A stretch of DNA of 48,168 nt from Cyanobacteriota bacterium (GTDB lineage Bacteria; Cyanobacteriota; Cyanobacteriia; PCC-6307; Cyanobiaceae), in contig JAPLIB010000161.1 of assembly GCA_026389335.1 (NCBI GenBank), positions 1 through 48,168 of the forward strand, in the 5' to 3' direction. The position numbers were made by a program, and so were the translations under genes. Below are positions 7,765-16,256 of this stretch, piece by piece. The notes beneath the pieces were generated by a model. The model did no database searches. It worked only from the letters and a program-made list of their open reading frames with translations, and was not told where the DNA came from. Position 1 is the stretch's first letter; every line of letters starts with the position of its first letter.

Positions 7765-8009
7765 CGGAACACCCCCCGCCGGCCGGGCGCCAGTGCCGGC
7801 TGGTTTCTCGCAGCCGCGGTCTGCATGCCGGAGGGGAAGAACAGGGCGCTGACGGTCATCCAGCGCTCCAGGCAGGCATTCACTTCGCGGGGCGCCTGGA
7901 TCCAGTTGGGCAGCTCACAGGCGCCGACAAACGCAGTCGAGAAGACGATCTGACCGGTGAGCAGGCCATGGGAGGCTGCCGCTCCGAGCAGCCGCAGCAG
8001 GGGATTCAT
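7761..8009 (-). CDS. Small hydrophobic protein, 82 aa, downstream of the sigma factor
   Basis: ATG 8009 gives an 82-residue protein beginning MNPLLRLLGAAASHGLLTG, with a hydrophobic N-terminal stretch of about 28 residues that could be a membrane anchor. A more polar middle follows (PNWIQAPREVNACLERW), then a short second hydrophobic part and a basic tail. It sits 64 bases after the sigma-factor stop and overlaps the next small gene by ATGA, so the three are likely one transcript. The size, the membrane segment and the downstream peptidase recall a holin plus lytic enzyme pair, but this is only a suggestion. Confidence 0.5.
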   Translation of the reverse strand: MNPLLRLLGAAASHGLLTGQIVFSTAFVGACELPNWIQAPREVNACLERWMTVSALFFPSGMQTAAARNQPALAPGRRGVFR

Positions 8010-8073
8010 GGAGCCAGAGGGCGGCGGGTCCTCTGGCTCTTGCCACAGCCCTGGCAGGAACCCAGTGGGGGCC

Positions 8074-8703
8074 TCAGCCCGCCCCCACCAGCTGCTGGCG
8101 CAGGGCAGCGAGGGCCTTCTTCTGGGCCCGCTGCACAGCCATCGGGCTGATCTGCAGCTGCGCCGCGGCGGCCCGCAGGGAGAGCCCTTCAAGGACGGTG
8201 AGCCGCAGGGCTGTGGCCTGGGCTGCGGGTAGCTGCTCCACCAGCTGCTCCAGCGCCGACCCGGCGAGGGAGGCCTCCAGCGTGGGCTCAGCGGCGGGAG
8301 CCGCCAGCTGCTCCAGCAGGGAGGACTCACCGGCAGCAGGGGCATCAAGGCTGGTGCCGAGCGGCCAGGTGCCCTTCTCGTGCTCGCAGCGGGAGATGCG
8401 GACCAGGCGGACGCGATCGCGCAGGTGGTGCCGCAGGGCCCCGGTGATGCAGCGGCGCAGATAGGGCCCAGCGGGCTCTCCGGCTCTGCAGCGGGGAGCG
8501 GAGCGGACCAGGGCTTCACGGGCCACCTGGATCAGATCCTCACGCTCCACCAGCGGGAACAGACGCCGGGCGGCGGCGGAAGCGATGGCATCCGCGAGCG
8601 GGAGGTGCTCCAGCACCAGAGCATCGCGGGCCTTGAGAGCAGAACGGCTGAAGGCTTGGCCTGCCGGCTTCTGGCGGCGGGAGGGGGAACCGAGGGAAGC
8701 CAT
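8074..8703 (-). CDS. Sigma-70 family RNA polymerase sigma factor
   Basis: The 209-residue protein has the region 2 pattern (LEHLPLADAIASAAARRLF, then EREDLIQVAREAL, then GPYLRRCITGALRHHLRD). It ends in a region 4 helix-turn-helix (ALRLTVLEGLSLRAAAAQ, then the recognition helix QISPMAVQRAQKKALAAL). A clear region 3 is absent and the linker is Ala/Glu-rich. It is therefore a short alternative sigma of the group 3 or SigF-like kind that directs polymerase to a small regulon. The start is ATG 8703. Two small genes and a C39 peptidase follow on the same strand and may be co-transcribed. No anti-sigma gene is visible next to it. Confidence 0.8.
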   Translation of the reverse strand: MASLGSPSRRQKPAGQAFSRSALKARDALVLEHLPLADAIASAAARRLFPLVEREDLIQVAREALVRSAPRCRAGEPAGPYLRRCITGALRHHLRDRVRLVRISRCEHEKGTWPLGTSLDAPAAGESSLLEQLAAPAAEPTLEASLAGSALEQLVEQLPAAQATALRLTVLEGLSLRAAAAQLQISPMAVQRAQKKALAALRQQLVGAG

Positions 8704-9036
8704 CTAGGGGACGGCGGAGAACCCCACCCCCACCGGCCGGCCGCAGCGCCGCGGCAAGGTCGCCCGACACCGGAGGGCGCCTGGACCGATCCTTGACGCG
8801 GCGTGAGGACTGGCCGAGGGATGCGGTGGGTATGTGCCGGTCGGGTGGCCAATCTCCCCCTCCCCCACTGCCGATGCTGCAGGGTGCCCAGCCCAGGGAC
8901 TGCCAAACCGAACCGTCAGGCCGTTGCGGTGAGCCGCCTCGCTGATGAACCTGCGGCGTTCACCCGTTCGCTGGGGAGGGAGGCAGACATTGCTCCAGGA
9001 AGCCCAAGCCCGCGGGCGATGCGGCGACACCCGAAA
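8704..9036 (-). other. Intergenic region upstream of the sigma factor, no gene seen
   Basis: This GC-rich stretch of 333 bases has open frames on both strands, but none has a convincing start, ribosome site or protein-like composition. It probably holds the promoter of the sigma-factor operon; I cannot identify -35/-10 elements with confidence. Confidence 0.4.
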
Positions 9037-9059
9037 GCCGGAGGCGGAGGGCCTCCGGC
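9037..9059 (-). terminator. Probable Rho-independent terminator, minus strand
   Basis: A perfect 9-bp stem, GCCGGAGGC (9037-9045) with GCCTCCGGC (9051-9059), encloses a five-base loop. On the minus strand only TTTC follows, so the T-run is weak. It lies 9 bases past the stop of the 9069-9281 gene. Confidence 0.5.
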
Positions 9060-9068
9060 CCCGGGAAC

Positions 9069-9281
9069 TCAGAGCACCCGCACCTCGGCCTGGGGACCGA
9101 GCACCCGCTGGTGATTGGCGGCCAGGATCAGCGCCTGCTCCCGCGGCACATAGTGCGGCTCGGCGCTGATGTGCCCCTCGCGATCGAGGAAGAGCACCCG
9201 CAGCAGCTGGTCGGCGGCATCGAAGAGATGCACCGAGATGATGCGGATCGGGCAGGAGCGGCTGAGGGGAGTGGCGGCCAT
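9069..9281 (-). CDS. Hypothetical protein, 70 aa
   Basis: ATG 9281 gives a 70-residue soluble protein (MAATPLSRSCPIRIISVHLF, then LLRVLFLDREGHISAEPHYV) with alternating beta-like and helical stretches. The frame continues upstream to 9380, but that part is encoded by an inverted-repeat-rich region and looks non-coding. A stem-loop terminator follows the stop. No motif was recognised. Confidence 0.5.
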   Translation of the reverse strand: MAATPLSRSCPIRIISVHLFDAADQLLRVLFLDREGHISAEPHYVPREQALILAANHQRVLGPQAEVRVL

Positions 9282-9312
9282 GGCTGGGCTGGCGAACGAC
9301 ACCGCCGTTGAC

Positions 9313-9388
9313 ACCCCGGCGCCGCCAGCGCCGCGCAAGGGTCGCGCAGCGACTTGCGTCAGCCCTTGCGCGGTGCGCAAGCCGGGGT
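9313..9388. repeat. Nested inverted repeats rich in GCGCAA
   Basis: CCGCGCAAGGG (9331-9341) and CCCTTGCGCGG (9363-9373) form a perfect 11-bp inverted repeat. Outside them ACCCCGGC (9313-9320) pairs with GCCGGGGT (9381-9388). Additional GCGCA/TGCGC words lie in between. It sits just upstream of the minus-strand gene at 9281 and could be an operator or a structured leader. Confidence 0.5.
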
Positions 9389-9458
9389 AGGCCGGATGGC
9401 TTGATCGCCAGAGCCCATGGGGTCGACGAGTTCCGCCAAACCCTGGCTGTGACAGGCA

Positions 9459-10058
9459 TCAACCAGCCGGCTCCTGGCGGATGACCCCAGAGAAGCCCAT
9501 CACCACCGGCGGCTGGTAGGGCCTGAGCTGCTGGGCCGTGGCCTCCAGGAAGGCCACCAGGATCGTGATCAGCAGGATGTAGTCCCGCAGGGCGGGCTCC
9601 AGGGGGCCGTGGGCTGAGGGTGGCTGGGCAGCCAGCACTGTCTCCAGGGGAGCCCAGAGGGGGTTGGTGCGGGCATCTGCATATATCTCGGCCAGACGGG
9701 CGCTGTAGGCAGGATCAGCCAGCGACGCCGATTCTGCGGAATGTGCAAAGGCGTTGCGCAGCTTGCGGAGGGCAGAGAGAGCCCGCTCCACCGGAGTGTC
9801 GATCAAGCCCAGACGGCGAGCGAGCGCGACCTTGGCACCGAGAGAACCCAGGGGCCGATCCGGCAGGAAAAGGCCATCACCGCGAAGGGATGCCGGGGCC
9901 ATCAGGGCCTGAAGCAGGTGCTCAAGCGCGGCATCGACCCGGGCCACGCCCACCAACACTGCCCCTCGTCCTCGCTCCTCGAGCATCTGCATAGCGATCC
10001 GGCGAGCGGACTGACCTGCGTCGCTGTCGGCGTAGTGGTCTTGGCGTTTATTCGCCAT
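9459..10058 (-). CDS. MltR-like (mannitol repressor family) helical protein
   Basis: The 199-residue protein matches the general pattern of MltR-type proteins: LEHLLQALM, then LFLPDRPLGSLGAKVALARR, then a conserved segment (LRKLRNAFAHS, residues 98-107) and a helical C-terminus. MltR represses mannitol operons in enterobacteria, but no mannitol genes are present and many homologues are orphans of unknown role. The RNAFAH motif (Arg101, His106) has the R-x4-H spacing of HEPN ribonucleases, which is notable beside the HEPN gene at 10970-11833. The start is ATG 10058. It is AT-poorer than its upstream neighbours, so it may not belong to the same transfer event. Confidence 0.6.
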   Translation of the reverse strand: MANKRQDHYADSDAGQSARRIAMQMLEERGRGAVLVGVARVDAALEHLLQALMAPASLRGDGLFLPDRPLGSLGAKVALARRLGLIDTPVERALSALRKLRNAFAHSAESASLADPAYSARLAEIYADARTNPLWAPLETVLAAQPPSAHGPLEPALRDYILLITILVAFLEATAQQLRPYQPPVVMGFSGVIRQEPAG

Positions 10059-10127
10059 GGTGAAAGGGGAACCCCACCTTCAGAGGAGTCAATTTGAGAA
10101 ATTGATGACGCTAGCCCATGCACCTAC

Positions 10128-10722
10128 TTATCGTCCCCGCGCTTCTCTTCGTGCTTTCGCTCGGGCAGGTGTTACAAAGATGACGTGTAGGAACTGCTCT
10201 GCAAGATGCAGGCAATCCTCAGCGTCGTCTGGTTCTACGTCGAGGGCGTTTGGGTGCGCTCCCATCGTTACCAATCCATCGGACTACGGTGGCCCATTCG
10301 GCAAGATCTTTAGTAATGACTCCACTTTCGGCAAGGTAACTAATCTGACCTACCAAATCTCCCTTCAGGGCGCCCTTTGTGTGACAGGCTATTTGCACAG
10401 CACGCCTCGCCATTTTAGCGCATGCCCGGTAACATCCCAAAGAATGACAAAGTTTTGCCTCATTTAGGCTTTTAGCGATGTCGTCGGGTATGGCTATATC
10501 AGTGGGAGACGGCAACGGCTGCGGGTAAACTCTTTGCCCATTTTCAAGCACAAGACAGGCTTGGCCGCATGCATTACAGAGACCAATCCACCAACTTCGA
10601 TGGTGAATGTCCTTGCAAACGGCAGGGGCTTCGATGCTCCTGCCACCGTGCTCAATAACCGACAACCCGACACTGAGTTGAGTGTGCTTATGGCAATGCG
10701 GGCAATAGATAGATTCGCTCAT
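10128..10722 (-). pseudogene. DUF4145 protein with a frameshift near 10261
   Basis: The reading frame from ATG 10722 encodes an N-terminal zinc-ribbon-like region (Cys7, Cys10, Cys49, Cys52), then IAIPDDIAKSLNEAKLCHSL, typical of DUF4145, up to VVRWIGNDG. There the frame runs into an Arg-rich tail and stops at 10219. In the next frame the expected family ending appears at once: AHPNALDVEPDDAEDCLHLA, ending at TAA 10130-10128. One extra G in GGG (10263-10261, minus strand) accounts for it. It is either a natural lesion or a homopolymer sequencing error. DUF4145 domains are HEPN-related and frequent near restriction systems. The start overlaps the preceding small gene (TAATG). Confidence 0.7.
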
Positions 10723-10868
10723 TATTTTGGTTTGCTCAAGATGTGCTCAAGGTTTCGCCGAGCCTGCTTCTTAGGCATTATGCGATGGATGCAGTACATG
10801 CCAAGCTTGCGTAGTTCATTGGCCTTAAGCATGCAGAAAGCCTGAATAGGGCAATCAAGAGACGCCAT
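10722..10868 (-). CDS. Small hypothetical protein, 48 aa, coupled to the DUF4145 gene
   Basis: ATG 10868, or TTG 10904 for 60 residues, opens a frame ending in TAA that overlaps the DUF4145 start by one base (TAATG). The product (MASLDCPIQAFCMLKANELR, then a basic tail) is Cys-containing and basic. No ribosome binding site is obvious. The overlap and the operon position support it; the composition is neutral. No homology is recognised. Confidence 0.35.
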   Translation of the reverse strand: MASLDCPIQAFCMLKANELRKLGMYCIHRIMPKKQARRNLEHILSKPK

Positions 10869-10969
10869 AGCAGCTGGATTAAGGACATAGCCATCTGGCC
10901 ACAACTGAGGAGCTTGAAGACATCAGGCCAGACATATTGATGCTTAAACTGGAAATGATAATCACTGGG

Positions 10970-11833
10970 TCACGGAGAAGCCGTATGACCATTGATTGTG
11001 ACCGAGACTCCAAAGAGTGTCGCCAGCGACTGAGCTTTTGCTGCGGGATCAATGCTCAAATAGTTCTCCTGCTGCAACAAGCTCAGAAGCTCTGCAAGTC
11101 GCTGAGCCAACCTTTGGTTGATATCTTTGGAGCTCTCATCGAGAAATCGCTTGATTTGGCGCACGTTCCTGGACGATGGCGTGAGAACTTTCCTGCCACC
11201 AATCGAAGACTGCAGAATCCTGCGAAGCTTGATGGCATCAGACTCGGTTACCACGCCAAGATTGTGTACTAGTGTATGCCGTAATTGAAAGATCGCAGAG
11301 ATCAGTTGAGAGCGCGATATATCATCATTCGATCCACCATGCTGACGCGTCATGGGGAACACGTAAAATCTCCCATCCGCAAAGGGATCAGCGAGTAACT
11401 TTCTGAATCTCTTATTGATTAATTCTCGGTTCAGCCATGTATCTGCTTCGCAAAGTGCGTTGCCAACACTACCGATATTAAAATGAGCAGCTGCAATACT
11501 TGCTGTTAGCGAAAACTCGTCAAGTCGTCCGTCGAGAGAAAACTCCGAAAGCTCATTCACGCAAATCACAGCAAGTTCCTTTAAGAATCTCTCAAAGGCG
11601 CCAACAAGATTTGCCAACACCATTCCATGAAGTCTACTCATGTGACGATCAAAAGGCTTTGAATAATGGTTTACTCGAGCGACATTTCTTTCCATGTAGA
11701 CGACCAAGTTCCATGCGTCGTTCGCCGACCTTCTATAGTGCTCCCATGGCGAAGAAGACTCTGGCGGTAGGTCTCCTGAGTTGAGGACTGTGTCCAGAAT
11801 TTCTTGTTTATAGTCAATTGGAGGCATAGCCAT
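10970..11833 (-). CDS. HEPN-domain protein with R-x4-H motif
   Basis: The 287-residue protein is mostly helical. Residues 175-195 (LISAIFQLRHTLVHNLGVV) contain the HEPN active-site pattern: Arg185, four residues, His190, followed by Asn191. The best matching class is the MAE_28990/RiboL-PSP-like HEPN group, whose members are RNases in toxin-antitoxin and abortive-infection systems. No nucleotidyltransferase (MNT) antitoxin is adjacent. Instead a 122-residue gene lies one base upstream (TGA, one base, ATG), and it is the natural candidate partner. ATG 11833 is the start; a second ATG two codons later is possible. The gene is AT-rich compared with its flanks, which suggests horizontal transfer. 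Confidence 0.65.
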   Translation of the reverse strand: MAMPPIDYKQEILDTVLNSGDLPPESSSPWEHYRRSANDAWNLVVYMERNVARVNHYSKPFDRHMSRLHGMVLANLVGAFERFLKELAVICVNELSEFSLDGRLDEFSLTASIAAAHFNIGSVGNALCEADTWLNRELINKRFRKLLADPFADGRFYVFPMTRQHGGSNDDISRSQLISAIFQLRHTLVHNLGVVTESDAIKLRRILQSSIGGRKVLTPSSRNVRQIKRFLDESSKDINQRLAQRLAELLSLLQQENYLSIDPAAKAQSLATLFGVSVTINGHTASP

Positions 11834-11834
11834 T

Positions 11835-12203
11835 TCAGCTGTCCTCAGTCAGATCTTCGGAGAGGACCCAGGCATCTTCAGGGCTTTGACCTTCCCAATA
11901 AAGTGAGAAAGATATAAACTCATCAGATTCTCCTGGGGAAACCGGTAAACGCAGCATGGCTTTCTCCAGAGTGGACTCGTTTAACTGTTGGACAAAATCC
12001 GGCACTTGCACTTGTAGAGTCTGATTGATGTCATGTAGTCTTGTCGCCAAGTCTTCAGTTGTGCAAGGAAAGTCGAGATGAGCCGAGAGCCTCTCTTCCC
12101 CATCGATGCTCCATAACTTATTCGGAACAAACATTCGCAACCAACTTGCAAGATCTTGAGACGAGATCGGAGAAAAATGTGATTTAGATGAGGTGCTGAT
12201 CAT
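11835..12203 (-). CDS. Hypothetical 122-aa protein, candidate partner or antitoxin of the HEPN protein
   Basis: A 122-residue acidic protein; the C-terminus ends SEDLTEDS. It is predicted soluble, with the aromatic segment LASWLRMFVPNKLWSIDGEE near the N-terminus and mixed alpha/beta character. No DNA-binding motif or catalytic site is seen. Its stop is one base from the HEPN start, so the two are almost certainly co-translated. In two-gene HEPN modules the upstream gene often encodes the neutralising partner, and an acidic protein would suit binding to a basic RNase; that role is inferred. The base composition is low-GC like the HEPN gene. Confidence 0.55.
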   Translation of the reverse strand: MISTSSKSHFSPISSQDLASWLRMFVPNKLWSIDGEERLSAHLDFPCTTEDLATRLHDINQTLQVQVPDFVQQLNESTLEKAMLRLPVSPGESDEFISFSLYWEGQSPEDAWVLSEDLTEDS

Positions 12204-12334
12204 GAGAATGACGGCATTAGTCAGAGCTTGGATGGACTAGGTGATCGTTCTGCCACCATTTTAGCACTGATCCACATTTCTGAAAATGTCAGGAAGGCGA
12301 TGATTGTCTCAGACCGATGAGGAGACACGAAGAA

Positions 12335-15300
12335 CTATGACTCATCCCACCCACCACCCCCAAACAACCGATCCCACGACTCCAGCACCAACCTCTGCGT
12401 GCGGTACTCGCCGAACTGGCGGATCTCGTTATTCTTGAGCACGCGGAAGGTTTCGCTGGGGTAATCGGGGCCCATCACATCGGCAGGATCGAGGATGTAG
12501 CGCAGCTCATCGCGGGTGAGGCCGTAGAGGTGGGCGTAGAAGGCGTCGAGTTCGGCCCGCAGCAGGGATCGGCGTTCGGGATCGAAGCGGAAGGGTGGGC
12601 CGTCGAAGCCGAGGTCTGCGGCCCAGGGCTTGAGGTCGTGGGCGGTGTAGGTGAGTTCGAGGACGCGGGGTTGGATAAAGGCGATAACTGGCGCCGTAAA
12701 AGCGCTTGGAGATAGGACTGGGAATTGCTTCACATAATTGTGGGTCATGTTCGTTCCGCCCACTTTTTGGCGAACAGTGAAATCAAAGACTAACGAGCCA
12801 AGAAGTACCTGCAAGGCTGACAGCAGTGGACCGTCCCCTTTGGCAAAGAAGACAGTAGATGAATGCCCAACTCCTCCAATTGGCATTGCGCTCGAAATGA
12901 AAGTCCGTTCATCTGTGGTCCTGGCGATGTTCCGCCACCCCATCAGCCACTGTTGGTCCCAGCCTTGAGCCGTGAGACGCAACTGCACTTCGGAGTTCTC
13001 CACCCAGTAGCGTGGCGTGATCTGAAATCTGGGATCACGCTTCTCATTAAGCGTCACATCATGGCTATTGCCATCAGCGCCATAAGTAGCCCACCGATGA
13101 TCGTAGTGATGGATCAGCTTGGCTTCGTAGAGGGGGAGGCGATCGGGGGCTGGCTCATCGAAGAACAGATGGCTGTCGTTTGACATGTGGAACATCGTCA
13201 TGAATCTGATTCCCCATGGATTGCCCTGCTCCCCCAGTGCCTCGTCGATTAGCACCGGCACGCGACCATAGATCTTCTTGGTGAGTTCTGCATCCATCTG
13301 GCTGCGGAAGACAGGACAGGTGCGGGTATTGGGATTCAGCAGGATGAAGTCGTCGCGCTCAAGGGTGAAGTGCCGGCGGTGATCCGTGAGCTCATGGACT
13401 TGTAAGGCAAAAAAGACAAAATCCGTCTTTTCTGCTTCACCCAGTGTGATCAGGCAGAACTTGAAGCGCTGGTGGCCGATCTCGGAGAATAATCCAGGCC
13501 CCGTTCGGAAATCATAAAGACTGACCAGCCTATTGCCACTGGAGATCGCATCGAAGTAATCCTTGGTGCTGTTGTCCGTTGCGATCCCCGTCGGCACGAT
13601 CACGCCTGACCGACCACCAGGTCCAATCAGATTCAAAAAGTGTTCAGCGAACAGGGCATAAGTGTTCAAATCACCCACGGCCGTCAGCGCAAAGCGGCCT
13701 GATCCACGGATGAACTCACCGCTGCCCTCTGCCTCACGTTTGGCCAGCTCAAATTCACGAACCAGGGCACTGTCTGCGTCAGAGGAATCAGGCGCACTGA
13801 GATTCTTGATCAACCGCTCGCGGGCAGCCTTGTTCGGAGCTGTGGCGATCGCTGCAGAGCGTGCTGCAAAAAACTCCTTCTCCTGCAGCTTGATCCGCTC
13901 CCAAGGGGGATTCCCGAGCACACAATCAAAGCCCCCTCGCTCCATCACCTCGCCAAAGCGCAGGTGCCAATGGAAGAAGCGGAAGTCCTTGGCGGCCTGT
14001 TCCACCGCCAGTTCCAGGTCGCCCGGGATCTCCTGGCCGCTCTGCAACAGCAGCAGGTGCTGGCTAGTGGGCACCTTGGCGCGGCTGTCTTTTGTCTTGG
14101 GTAGGAAAAAGGCCGCGGTGTAGAGATCAGCCGCGAGAGTCTGGGGATCGCTGGTGCGCTCCTGCTCCCAGGCCTCGTAGGCAGCCTGCTTGGCTGATCC
14201 TTCCGCCAGGGTGGTTTCGGGCATTGCCTCGATCTCCTGGAGCCGTTGCTGGCTGCAGTTGATCGGCGGGCTGCTCTGGAGATTGAGCGTGCCCTGCAGG
14301 GTGCCCTTCTGGCCTGCCTTGCGGAAGCTGGCGTTCTCCTTCTTCAGGCTGGTGCAGGTGGGTTTGTCGTCGCCAGTGAGCGGTTTGTAGGCCTCATCGG
14401 GGATGCCCTGATCCAGCACCTTCGGATCAAACACCCCCACCAGCGAATCGCCGCACTGGATGTGGGCATCGAGGAAGCTGAGCGGCTTGCCGGGATCCAC
14501 CGCCTCGATCCACAGCGCCACCTTGCACAGCTCCACCGCCATCGGGTTCTTGTCGACCCCGTAGATGCAATGGGCCACCACCTCGCGCAGGCATTCCTGG
14601 CGCAGCTCCTCGCTGGGCTCCTCATCGCCGGCACGGATGCGAGCCAGCTCCAGGGCCAAGCGCCGGGCTGCCGCCAATAAGAAATGGCCGCTGCCGCAGG
14701 CCGGATCGAGCACCCGAATCGCCAGCAGCGCCTGCTCCTTCTCCTCTTGCGTTGAAGCCTTGCTGAGGCGATCGGCGATCACCGGCAGCAGGGCCGACAC
14801 GATCAGCAGCTGCACCAGCTGATCCGGCGTGTAGTAACTGCCGGTGGTCTTTCGGTCGCTGCCGGCTCCTCCCCCGTAGCTCAGCTGCCAGCTGCCACCG
14901 GCGCGCTCGAGCTGGGGATGGAGTTCCAGCAGCCCCTCATACACACTGCCCAGCTCTTCGGTGTTGAGGTCGCGGTAGTTGACGCGGGTGAGCGTGTCGC
15001 CGGCCTGGAACCAGCCGATCGCCCGGATCGCCCGCAGCAGAAAGCGGTTGGCCAGTTCGCATTGCTCCAGCGCCATGCATTGCGGCTCGGCGAACAGGCC
15101 CCCCAGGCCGGGCAGTCCCAGCGGTGAGCTGCTCTGGCGCAGCTGCAGGAACACCAGCTTCTGGGTCTGCCACAGATCGCCGTAGGGCCCCTCCGAGGCG
15201 CTGCGGCGGATCGCCAGCTCCCGCAACCGCCCAACGCTGTAGCCCTCGCGGTAGATGCGGCGGCGCGGATCCTCCTGGCCCAGCGTTCGGGGAAACAGCA

Positions 15301-16213
15301 GATCGCGGTCTTCCGCGGTGAACAGAAACAGGAAGCGATACACCAGCCGCAGCAGCTGGCGGTGCAGCTCCTGGCCGCTGAGGGCACCACTGGCCAGCTG
15401 GTGGCGCAAGGCCTCATTATCGGGATGCTGCAGCAGGCCATTGCCCAGGGCTTCGAGGGCCTGCTGCACGCCATTGCGCAACTGCCCCAGAACACGTTCG
15501 CCCGATTCCTGGGCCTGCTCTTTCCAGGCATCGAGCACGCAGCTACCCGTCTGCGGATAGCGGAAGCGGCTGGCGTGCAGCAGCAGCCAGAGCACGGCGA
15601 ACTCATCGAACAGCTCGCCTTCCACCAGCAGCTCAAGATCCACCGCCAGGTAGGCCGGTTTCACCAGCGAGGGGTTGTCGTGCAGTAGCCGCAGCCGATC
15701 GCCCGTTAGCAGCAGACCCCAGTTGGCGTTGTCGTCGGCATTGAGGCATTCCTGCAGGCAGCTGTGGGGGGAGCGCCGGCGCCCTTCCTGACCGAACTGG
15801 CTGCTGCCCTTATCCAACTGCTCGGCCGCGATGCCCCGCACGATCAGGGGCACGGCGCCCTCAAACGCGCGGTGGGTGATCGGGAAGTGGGCGTCGCCGT
15901 GTTGCCAGCCGCTGCAGGGCTGTAGATCCGGCCAGCCCAGCACCTCGCGCAGGATGCGCACGGAGGTATGCAGGCCGGCAACACCCTGCGCCGCCCGCTC
16001 CCGCAGATCCTTGTATTCCTCCCAGATCTCCTTGAGCCGCACCCAGGCCGCGTCGATGCGTTCCCGCAGCCGTTCGCCCTTGCCCAGGCCGTAGTCGGCC
16101 TCCTTCTGCAGGGGGGCCTGCAGGCGTGCCACCTGCTCCAGCAGCGACCCCGGCAGCAGGCTGCCCTTGAGCTCGATCGCCTGAAAGCTGACGGTGGCGG
16201 TGGTGCGGGGCAT
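12335..16213 (-). CDS. Large N6-adenine DNA methylase (Eco57I/DrmMI-like)
   Basis: The 1292-residue protein is the last gene of the giant operon. The N-terminal 450 residues are helical. The SAM-binding motif I, VLDPACGSGHFLLAAARRLA, lies at about residue 500, followed by HCIYGVDKNPMAVELCKVAL and FLDAHIQCGDSLVGV. The catalytic motif IV, NPPW (in VLGNPPWERIKL), is near residue 765. The gap between these motifs is large, as in Eco57I and PglX-like enzymes, and the C-terminal 400 residues would form a TaqI/Eco57I-type specificity region. It should methylate adenine in a specific site, marking host DNA in a restriction-type defence. Its size and neighbours fit DrmMI of class 1 DISARM. No endonuclease motif was found in this chain, so cleavage would come from the helicase-nucleases upstream. 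Confidence 0.85.
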   Translation of the reverse strand: MPRTTATVSFQAIELKGSLLPGSLLEQVARLQAPLQKEADYGLGKGERLRERIDAAWVRLKEIWEEYKDLRERAAQGVAGLHTSVRILREVLGWPDLQPCSGWQHGDAHFPITHRAFEGAVPLIVRGIAAEQLDKGSSQFGQEGRRRSPHSCLQECLNADDNANWGLLLTGDRLRLLHDNPSLVKPAYLAVDLELLVEGELFDEFAVLWLLLHASRFRYPQTGSCVLDAWKEQAQESGERVLGQLRNGVQQALEALGNGLLQHPDNEALRHQLASGALSGQELHRQLLRLVYRFLFLFTAEDRDLLFPRTLGQEDPRRRIYREGYSVGRLRELAIRRSASEGPYGDLWQTQKLVFLQLRQSSSPLGLPGLGGLFAEPQCMALEQCELANRFLLRAIRAIGWFQAGDTLTRVNYRDLNTEELGSVYEGLLELHPQLERAGGSWQLSYGGGAGSDRKTTGSYYTPDQLVQLLIVSALLPVIADRLSKASTQEEKEQALLAIRVLDPACGSGHFLLAAARRLALELARIRAGDEEPSEELRQECLREVVAHCIYGVDKNPMAVELCKVALWIEAVDPGKPLSFLDAHIQCGDSLVGVFDPKVLDQGIPDEAYKPLTGDDKPTCTSLKKENASFRKAGQKGTLQGTLNLQSSPPINCSQQRLQEIEAMPETTLAEGSAKQAAYEAWEQERTSDPQTLAADLYTAAFFLPKTKDSRAKVPTSQHLLLLQSGQEIPGDLELAVEQAAKDFRFFHWHLRFGEVMERGGFDCVLGNPPWERIKLQEKEFFAARSAAIATAPNKAARERLIKNLSAPDSSDADSALVREFELAKREAEGSGEFIRGSGRFALTAVGDLNTYALFAEHFLNLIGPGGRSGVIVPTGIATDNSTKDYFDAISSGNRLVSLYDFRTGPGLFSEIGHQRFKFCLITLGEAEKTDFVFFALQVHELTDHRRHFTLERDDFILLNPNTRTCPVFRSQMDAELTKKIYGRVPVLIDEALGEQGNPWGIRFMTMFHMSNDSHLFFDEPAPDRLPLYEAKLIHHYDHRWATYGADGNSHDVTLNEKRDPRFQITPRYWVENSEVQLRLTAQGWDQQWLMGWRNIARTTDERTFISSAMPIGGVGHSSTVFFAKGDGPLLSALQVLLGSLVFDFTVRQKVGGTNMTHNYVKQFPVLSPSAFTAPVIAFIQPRVLELTYTAHDLKPWAADLGFDGPPFRFDPERRSLLRAELDAFYAHLYGLTRDELRYILDPADVMGPDYPSETFRVLKNNEIRQFGEYRTQRLVLESWDRLFGGGGWDES

Positions 16214-16256
16214 GGTTCAGAGGGTGGGGGCAGTAATCCGATAGAAGCCAGAAACC

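Noticed and set aside
7761..8519. Longer minus-strand frame across the sigma factor
   Set aside because: Only its last 82 codons (from ATG 8009) look like protein; the rest is an out-of-frame reading of the sigma gene.
8803..9114. Plus-strand frame of 103 codons upstream of the sigma factor
   Set aside because: No ribosome site, Arg/Pro-rich composition, and it overlaps a terminator-like hairpin.
12305..12327. TGTCTC/GAGACA stem-loop after the methylase gene
   Set aside because: Six pairs with an eleven-base loop and no T-run; not enough to call a terminator.
14881..15636. Minus-strand frame of 251 codons inside the methylase gene
   Set aside because: Cys, Arg and Ser-rich shadow of the methylase frame.
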